In this document: positions 58,698 to 64,000 of the stretch, piece by piece
How positions within the stretch are numbered: the stretch's first letter is position 1
How the letters are laid out: each line of letters starts with the position of its first letter
Assembly: GCF_007858975.2 (NCBI RefSeq)
Contig: NZ_CP042220.2
Location: 1,550,001 to 1,614,000 of the forward strand
DNA: 64,000 bases
Origin: Dickeya poaceiphila
GTDB taxonomy: Bacteria > Pseudomonadota > Gammaproteobacteria > Enterobacterales > Enterobacteriaceae
Direction: 5' to 3'
The notes under the pieces: generated by a model
What the model was told of the DNA's origin: nothing
Databases searched by the model: none
What the model saw: the letters and a program-made list of their open reading frames with translations, nothing else
Translations under genes and position numbers: made by a program

Positions 58698-58960
58698 TCA
58701 GTACTTTCGGCCCAGAGCCACCTGTAGTGCCTCTTTATCCAGCATGGCTTCGGCGAGCAGCTTCTTGAGGCGGGCGTTCTCTTCTTCAAGTGACTTAAGC
58801 CTTTTTATTCAGGTAATTCCATGCCACCAAACTTCTTACGCCACGTATAAAACGTGGCGTCGGAGATGGCGTACTTACGGCAAAGTTCGCGGGCGGAAAC
58901 ACCCGCCTCGGCTTCGCGAAGAATATTGATGATCTGTTCGTCGGAAAAACGCTTCTTCAT
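58698..58960 (-). pseudogene. IS3-family orfA, copy 2, disrupted by a one-base deletion
   Basis: Against copy 1, one base is missing next to 58807 (TTTTTATTC for TTTTTACTTC). The frame then reads MELPE and a stop (TAA, 58807-58805), leaving 51 of 87 residues: the helix-turn-helix but no leucine zipper and no frameshift site. The sequence beyond the stop still matches copy 1. Confidence 0.85.
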
Positions 58961-59031
58961 GGGGTTGTCCTCATGTTGCTGATGAAGACATTACTAACAT
59001 CGTCGTGTGTTAATCAATGGGGAGCAGGTCA

Positions 59032-59110
59032 CGTCCGGCTTCAACGGACTTCAGAACGGCTATGATCTGGTGTTCAGTGAATCGGGCTTTACGCATGGCG
59101 ATCTCCTCAA
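59032..59110 (-). mobile_element. Fragment of a different IS3-family element (orfA start)
   Basis: On the minus strand an ATG at 59096, preceded by TTGAGGAGATCGCC, opens MRKARFTEHQIIAVLKSVEA and then GR, the typical OrfA start of another IS3-group element. It is cut after 22 codons exactly at the edge of IS copy 2. Its outer end towards fliC cannot be fixed by eye. Confidence 0.72.
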
Positions 59111-59267
59111 GGGACATAATCAGTATGTCGGAAGATCTCTAAAAGTGAATGGTTCGGTTTGCTGGGATACTTACAAGACCAGTAGTTTGCCTTTAATCAT
59201 GGACTAGAATTGTGCAGCGGCTGCCAGGCTTGGTTTGCCGGAGTCTGCGAAAATTTCAAAAAAAAGC

Positions 59268-59294
59268 TAAAGATTGTTTTGCTCAGGTCGATAC
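59268..59294 (+). promoter_or_regulatory. Sigma28 promoter of fliC
   Basis: TAAAGATT, 11 bases, GTCGATAC resembles the FliA consensus. RNA would start near 59301, about 63 bases before the ATG. It is 237 bases from IS copy 2 and intact. Confidence 0.8.
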
Positions 59295-59363
59295 AGTTAG
59301 TGACGGTGATGACACCGGGGGCAACAGCCCATCCCCATTAATAGAGATGAAAGGAATATAATT

Positions 59364-60206
59364 ATGGCAGTCATTAATACTAACAGTATGTCGCTGTTGG
59401 CCCAGTCCAACCTGAACAAATCTCAATCTGCCCTGCAGACTGCTATTGAGCGTCTGTCCTCTGGTCTGGCTATCAACAGCGCCAAAGATAACGCTGCTGG
59501 TTCTGGTATCGTCAACGGTATGACCTCTCAGATTCGTGGTCTGACTCAGGCATCTAAAAATGCTAACGACGGCGTATCTCTGCTGCAGACTGCTGAAGGT
59601 AACCTGGACGAAATCAACAACAACTTGCAGCGTATCCGTGAACTGGCAGTTCAGGCTGCTAACGATACCAACGGTTCTGTTGACCGTACATCCATCCAGA
59701 CTGAAATTGACCGTCGTGTTAATGAAATCGACCGTATCGCAAACACCGCTAACTTCAACAACATCAAACTGCTTGATGGTAGTGTGAATGCTACTGGCCT
59801 GAACATTCAGATCGGTGCTGGTACCAGTACTAACGACTCTATCGCTATCAGCAGCGTAGCGTTGATTAACGCAACTACAGGTGCAAGTGGTCTGTCTGTA
59901 ACTGGCCTGAGCGTAGCTAGCGCCAGCTCTGCTGCTTCTGTGATCACTTCTGTTGATGCTGCACTGCAGAAAATCAACACCGCTAAAGCGAATATCGGTG
60001 CTACTCTGAACCGCTTTGAATCTACAATCAATAACCTGAGTAACACGATTAATAACCTGAGTACTGCACGTAGCCGTATCCAGGATGCTGACTATGCGAC
60101 CGAAGTTTCTAATATGAGCCGTGCTCAGATTCTGCAGCAGGCTGGTACATCTGTGTTGGCACAGGCTAACCAGGTTCCGCAGACTGTTCTGAAACTGTTG
60201 CAGTAA
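59364..60206 (+). CDS. fliC: Flagellin FliC, short form
   Basis: A 280-residue flagellin. Conserved D0/D1 ends (MAVINTNSMSLLAQSNLNKS; DADYATEVSNMSRAQILQQA) flank a very short middle (about 140-200), so the outer D2/D3 domains of Salmonella FliC are missing. The segment LQRIRELAVQAANDTN, recognised by TLR5 in animals, is normal. The flg22 region is altered: ERLSSGLAINSAKDNAAGSG then IV, with Ala for Arg, Asn for Asp and SGIV for QAIA. Many Ser/Thr lie in the middle (SVTGLSVASASSAASVITSV), possible glycosylation sites. AAAGGAATATAATT precedes the ATG. Confidence 0.96.
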   Translation: MAVINTNSMSLLAQSNLNKSQSALQTAIERLSSGLAINSAKDNAAGSGIVNGMTSQIRGLTQASKNANDGVSLLQTAEGNLDEINNNLQRIRELAVQAANDTNGSVDRTSIQTEIDRRVNEIDRIANTANFNNIKLLDGSVNATGLNIQIGAGTSTNDSIAISSVALINATTGASGLSVTGLSVASASSAASVITSVDAALQKINTAKANIGATLNRFESTINNLSNTINNLSTARSRIQDADYATEVSNMSRAQILQQAGTSVLAQANQVPQTVLKLLQ

Positions 60207-60237
60207 TTGCAGAGTTTATACGTACATTAATCAGTTT

Positions 60238-60270
60238 AAAGCCAACCCAGAGGGTTGGCTTTTCTTTTTT
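60238..60270 (+). terminator. Rho-independent terminator after fliC
   Basis: GCCAACCC, loop AGA, GGGTTGGC with AAA/TTT at the base, followed by TTTTCTTTTTT. Confidence 0.92.
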
Positions 60271-60422
60271 ATGCGGGAAAATCGGATCTGGCATTTTGGT
60301 TATGGTTTCTTAAGCGATGAAATAAGTGACTTATAATTTGATGCTCTAGGGATTGGTAAAAGTGTTTTCTTATATACTGGATGTAATTTTATATTTACAT
60401 AAAGTATGGAAGGAATGCTCTT

Positions 60423-63400
60423 GTGATCATCTCAGATACATCATTTTTAGTAGAAAATAATTCCAACGCGAGTGATGATACTGACAAGTCACTATCGCAC
60501 ACTATCACTTCCCCCATTCCTTACACTGCTCCTTTCCATCTGCAAGCAACGTCTCATCTATATGGTATTCGTACCACTGCCCCAGAAAATGCCAGAGTAC
60601 TGGAGATTGGATGCCGGGATGGTGGTAATTTATTACCTTTCGCGTTGGCCAATCCTAAATCACAAGCTATCGGTGTTGATTTAGATGCTGAATCTATTGA
60701 AAAAGGTAATTCGTTAATAAAGCAGCTTGATTTAAATAATATCATGCTGTTTTCGGTTGATTTGCAATCTTTAATGACTTGCGAGCTTGAACCGTTTGAT
60801 TACATTATCGTCCATGGCCTTTTCAGTCTGATTGGTGGTGAAACGCGCGAGGCATTGCTGAAGTTTTGTTGTAAGCATTTAACGCCTCAAGGGATTATCT
60901 GCTATAGCTATAATACTTATCCTGGTTGGAAAACAGGGGAAATACTGCGTGATGCAGTTCAATTGCATAGCAGTCTTGCAACTGACGATAACATGGCGCA
61001 GTCAAGCGCAAGAGCTATGTTGACTTACCTGTCACTAGGGACCTCTCCTGATAACCCTCAGAATCAAGCATTGAAATCCTTCATTGAACAGGCTGAAAAA
61101 CAATCTGATGTAGATTTTGGGCTACATTACTTGCAAGGATTGAATCAGCCTTGCTATTTTGTTGATTTTTATTCTCAAATACAGGGTATTGGATTAGCGT
61201 ACGTTGGTGATGCGCAAGCTTTTACCGAGTTGGCAGCTCATTATGGGGAACGTGTAGCTGAATTACACCAAACAATTTGCCCTAAGAATATTACGTATTT
61301 GCGTCAGCAATATCTTGACTTTGCCGTTAATCGTTCCCAACGATTTAGTATTCTTGTGCCACAGGCGAGAATGGGGGAGGTGCTAGCTGAACCTGATCTA
61401 ACGAAATTGGTGGATTATAGCTGGGCGGGTAATTTCCAGCGAATGATGTTTGATGGTGATACTGCAAGGAATGCGCATATATCTGGTAATGGTGAAACGA
61501 TCAGTACTGATAATTTAATCGTATTGAGTATATTGGATTCTCTTGGAGAGGCATGGCCAAATAGCCTTAGCACGGAACAATTGATTTTCAATACTCAGCA
61601 GCCTGAAAAAGAAGTGGAAGATCACCGTGAAAAGGTTTTGGAGGCATTAAAGCATCTTTTTTTAAAGGGTATTAATGGCCTTTATTATCATCTGGGAAAT
61701 AATGCTTACTCGCTTTGCAGTAGTAAAGTATTAACTGCATTGCCTAAACTCATATCATCTCAATTATCGTTTAATTTTTGGCATGAAGCAGTTTCACTCG
61801 ATGAGTCTGATAGGCTGTTTTTGCAACAACTCTCTTCACTCGATGAGAATCTGGATGATGAAACATGTCGTCAGATCTGGAGTCTACGGAATAAAGGTGT
61901 CATCTGGGGAAAAACACAGGCATGGCGAGAATTTCTGCAAAAAGCTATTTTGGTGACAGATATCTCCCAGGTAGGGAATTATGCACCATCATTAGTAATG
62001 TATTCTACAGCAGTTCATGTCGGTGGTTTAATTGAAACAGAGACATCAGTAGTTAATAAAAGGAATAAACTACAAAATAAAAACCAATTAAATCGAAAAT
62101 TCTATGATGAAATCGAGCGTACGATATCAATTGGACTTTTTTCTGAAACACGCACCAAAATAGAAGATATGATATCTTCTAGCCCGACGGCTATTTCATC
62201 TTGGTATCCGTTCGTGAATCTTTGCTTTAAAATGGGCGATATAGATAGTGCATTCAAGATTGTTGCCAAAGCAATTTCGATTAACTCCTATAGTTGGGAG
62301 TTTTATGTACATTTGGTTATGTGTTTTTGGAAGAAAAATAAATTGCATCATGGTATTACCCTAGTAAAAAAAATACTTCGATGTGATAAGAAAAATGGTT
62401 TGGCATGGGATTCAATGGGGTTGTTGCTTAGTGTTCTACAAAATTTTGATTCAGCTTTGCTATGTATGGAAAAAGCTCTTTCATTAGAGCCTGAAAATTC
62501 TGCTTTTGTCAGTCACATGGGGATGGTTTGTCATAATCTAGGTCATAAGGACGCTATTAATTATCATCGTAAAGCGATTTCGCTCATGCATGATACGGAT
62601 ATGACTTTATTTCCTCAATATAGTAATTTCCTGTTTGGGCTATCCCATGACATAAATATAACTGCCTCTGAATTGCTCGAAGAACACATAAAATATGGTA
62701 AGAGAGTCGAGGCATTTGCTTCTCGTCATAATAGTAAATTTAGTTTTCAATTAAATAAAGATCCTGAAAGGCCGCTTCGAATTGGTCTTGTTTCTGGTGA
62801 TTTAGGTAATCATCCAGTAACAAATTTTTTGGAGCCAATCTGGAATGCGGTTGATCGAAATAAATTTTCTCTTTATGCCTATTCAAGTTTTAAGCGTAAA
62901 GATGAGAAAGCAGAGGCTTTAAAACGTACTGCTGCTGGCTGGCGTGACGTTGATCAAATGGGCGATCTGGAAATGGCAACGCTCATTAATAAAGATGAAA
63001 TTGATATTATTATCGATCTTTCAGGTCATACGGCTTACAACAGGTTACCGGCGTTAGCATTGAAACCTGCACCAATTCAAATGACTTGGATAGGCTATCC
63101 TGGTACGACAGGGATGAGCACTATGGATTATATCTTGCTTTATAAGCATTTTATTGGCAGAGGTAATTTGGAAAGTACGATTATAGAAAAACCCATTTAT
63201 ATACCATCAGTGAAGTTTTTTGAACCTAACAAGAATAGTCCTGATGTCAATATATTACCTGCATTGAAGAATGGTTACTTAACTTTTGCAAGCTTCAATC
63301 GACCACAAAAAATTTCCGATGAAACACTGGCTTTTTGGGCGAAAATACTTGTTGCCTTACCTACCTCCCGTCTGATTATGGGGTATATGACGGGTCAGGA

Positions 63401-63875
63401 GACGATCAATTATTTACGCGGCAAGTTAGTTGAGTTTGGTGCTAAAGATGAGCAACTCATATTTCGCATGAGAACAAGTCTTGATGAGTATTTGTACATG
63501 CATCATGAAGTGGATATTTTATTAGACACTTACCCTTATACTGGTGGAACGACAATCGGTCATGCATCGTGGATGGGGGTTCCTGTTTTAACACGTGAAG
63601 GTGATTCTTTGGCATCAAAACAGAGTGCTGTAATTATGAGAATATTAGGATTAGATGAGTTTATTGCTCAAAGTGATGAAGAGCTAATATCAAAAGCACA
63701 ATACTGGAATAATTCTCTAGATGATTTGAGTAAAATTCGTTCCAGTATGCGTAGTATTATGGCTGCTAAAATTAATTCTATGGATTCACCATCCATGTAT
63801 TTTGAAAAAGCGATGCGTAAAGCATGGCAAATTTACTGCTCAGGTGATCAGCCTCGATCATTCTCTATTGAGTGA
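60423..63875 (+). CDS. Methyltransferase-TPR-OGT-like glycosyltransferase fusion, probably flagellin-modifying
   Basis: An 1150-residue protein from GTG, with AAGGA eight bases upstream. Residues about 35-200 are a class I SAM methyltransferase (motif I VLEIGCRDGGN at 59-69). About 215-310 looks like the methyltransferase regulatory domain (DVDFGLHYLQGLNQPCYFVD). Residues about 560-760 are TPR repeats (SALLCMEKALSLEPENSAF). Residues 783-1140 match the OGT/SPINDLY family (GT41): RPLRIGLVSGDLGNHPV, IIIDLSGHTAYNRL, PAPIQMTWIGYPGTTG, LDTYPYTGGTTIGHASWMGV. Such enzymes O-glycosylate Ser/Thr on proteins. Its place right after fliC suggests flagellin as substrate; the methyltransferase could methylate the sugar. 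Substrate and sugar are inferred. Confidence 0.88.
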   Translation: MIISDTSFLVENNSNASDDTDKSLSHTITSPIPYTAPFHLQATSHLYGIRTTAPENARVLEIGCRDGGNLLPFALANPKSQAIGVDLDAESIEKGNSLIKQLDLNNIMLFSVDLQSLMTCELEPFDYIIVHGLFSLIGGETREALLKFCCKHLTPQGIICYSYNTYPGWKTGEILRDAVQLHSSLATDDNMAQSSARAMLTYLSLGTSPDNPQNQALKSFIEQAEKQSDVDFGLHYLQGLNQPCYFVDFYSQIQGIGLAYVGDAQAFTELAAHYGERVAELHQTICPKNITYLRQQYLDFAVNRSQRFSILVPQARMGEVLAEPDLTKLVDYSWAGNFQRMMFDGDTARNAHISGNGETISTDNLIVLSILDSLGEAWPNSLSTEQLIFNTQQPEKEVEDHREKVLEALKHLFLKGINGLYYHLGNNAYSLCSSKVLTALPKLISSQLSFNFWHEAVSLDESDRLFLQQLSSLDENLDDETCRQIWSLRNKGVIWGKTQAWREFLQKAILVTDISQVGNYAPSLVMYSTAVHVGGLIETETSVVNKRNKLQNKNQLNRKFYDEIERTISIGLFSETRTKIEDMISSSPTAISSWYPFVNLCFKMGDIDSAFKIVAKAISINSYSWEFYVHLVMCFWKKNKLHHGITLVKKILRCDKKNGLAWDSMGLLLSVLQNFDSALLCMEKALSLEPENSAFVSHMGMVCHNLGHKDAINYHRKAISLMHDTDMTLFPQYSNFLFGLSHDINITASELLEEHIKYGKRVEAFASRHNSKFSFQLNKDPERPLRIGLVSGDLGNHPVTNFLEPIWNAVDRNKFSLYAYSSFKRKDEKAEALKRTAAGWRDVDQMGDLEMATLINKDEIDIIIDLSGHTAYNRLPALALKPAPIQMTWIGYPGTTGMSTMDYILLYKHFIGRGNLESTIIEKPIYIPSVKFFEPNKNSPDVNILPALKNGYLTFASFNRPQKISDETLAFWAKILVALPTSRLIMGYMTGQETINYLRGKLVEFGAKDEQLIFRMRTSLDEYLYMHHEVDILLDTYPYTGGTTIGHASWMGVPVLTREGDSLASKQSAVIMRILGLDEFIAQSDEELISKAQYWNNSLDDLSKIRSSMRSIMAAKINSMDSPSMYFEKAMRKAWQIYCSGDQPRSFSIE

Positions 63876-64000
63876 TGAGTGAGGAAAGCAAGTAATAGAC
63901 GCTGATAATAAAAAATGATGGTTGTGTCACATAGCGGAGCTGGTATTGATAATGTTCCGTTATATGGTGGCAAACGAAAATGACGCAATAATGTCGCGGT
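63876..64000. other. Window end, no gene seen
   Basis: The last 125 bases hold no gene, hairpin or promoter I can support. Confidence 0.4.

Larger units (their letters stand above)
57812..59031 (-). mobile_element. IS3-family element, copy 2 (same element as copy 1)
   Basis: A 1220-base copy with the same ends (TGACCTGCCCCCAGT left; TGACCTGCTCCCC inward from the right), in the same orientation as copy 1 but about 14.5 kb away. It differs from copy 1 at scattered positions and by one missing base in orfA. It sits in the fliD-fliC intergenic region. Flanks are GAA and CGT, so no target duplication is visible. Its right end abuts the cut end of another IS fragment. Confidence 0.9.

Noticed and set aside
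42046-59031. Inversion of the fli segment between the two IS copies
   Set aside because: The copies are in direct, not inverted, orientation, and the gene order inside is the ordinary one for this group.

Overview
ORGANISM. The window looks like the chromosome of a gamma-proteobacterium of order Enterobacterales. The flagellar and chemotaxis proteins resemble the E. coli/Salmonella versions closely and stand in one continuous block (flhDC-mot-che-flhBAE-flg-fli-fliC), as in soft-rot Pectobacteriaceae (Pectobacterium, Dickeya and relatives). A short flagellin with a large glycosyltransferase gene beside it fits a Dickeya-like genome. The genus is inferred from gene order and memory of families, not from a search. 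LAYOUT. (1) 1-8334: the right-hand end of a P2/186-like prophage. A leftward early operon (ribbon-helix-helix protein, Cox-like, small proteins, Fil-like, DUF-type proteins, zinc finger, Dam, replication protein A cut by the window edge) faces a rightward lysogeny operon (repressor, membrane protein, two BRCT-domain proteins, integrase). The prophage ends at a 55-bp copy of the 3' half of tRNA-Leu(UAA). (2) 8335-10150: outside that att site, an orphan leftward lysis cassette (holin, lambda-R-type endolysin, Rz, Rz1). (3) 10151-14710: cytochrome b562, a small orphan gene, a chemoreceptor and the long flhD leader with a perfect CRP palindrome and an RcsB-like box. (4) 14711-25903: flhDC, motAB, cheAW, a Tsr-like serine receptor, cheRBYZ. 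(5) 26135-41913: flhBAE; flgNMA in reverse; flgBCDEFGHIJ and flgKL. (6) 42046-43266: IS3-family copy 1. (7) 43310-57553: fliR..fliF leftward, fliE rightward, fliTSD leftward. (8) 57812-59031: IS3-family copy 2, with a broken orfA, set into the fliD-fliC intergenic region and abutting a fragment of another IS. (9) 59364-63875: fliC and an 1150-residue methyltransferase/TPR/OGT-like glycosyltransferase. HOW IT WORKS TOGETHER. FlhDC is the master regulator. The hook-basal-body and export genes make the motor base; sigma28-type promoters visible before flgM, flgK, fliD, fliC and in the gap before cheR mark the late genes; FlgM restrains sigma28 until the hook is finished; CheAWRBYZ and two NWETF-tailed receptors steer the motor. 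fliA and fliZ are not in the window. POINTS OF MOST INTEREST. The lysogeny operon holds two BRCT proteins of unknown function (WYL-like+BRCT; tandem TerB-like+BRCT), and its repressor shares a short VAGRD motif with the adjacent membrane protein. The flagellin is altered in the flg22 region. FlgK has a duplicated internal domain. Two direct IS copies bracket all of fliR-fliD. The flagellin-linked glycosyltransferase is fused to a methyltransferase.
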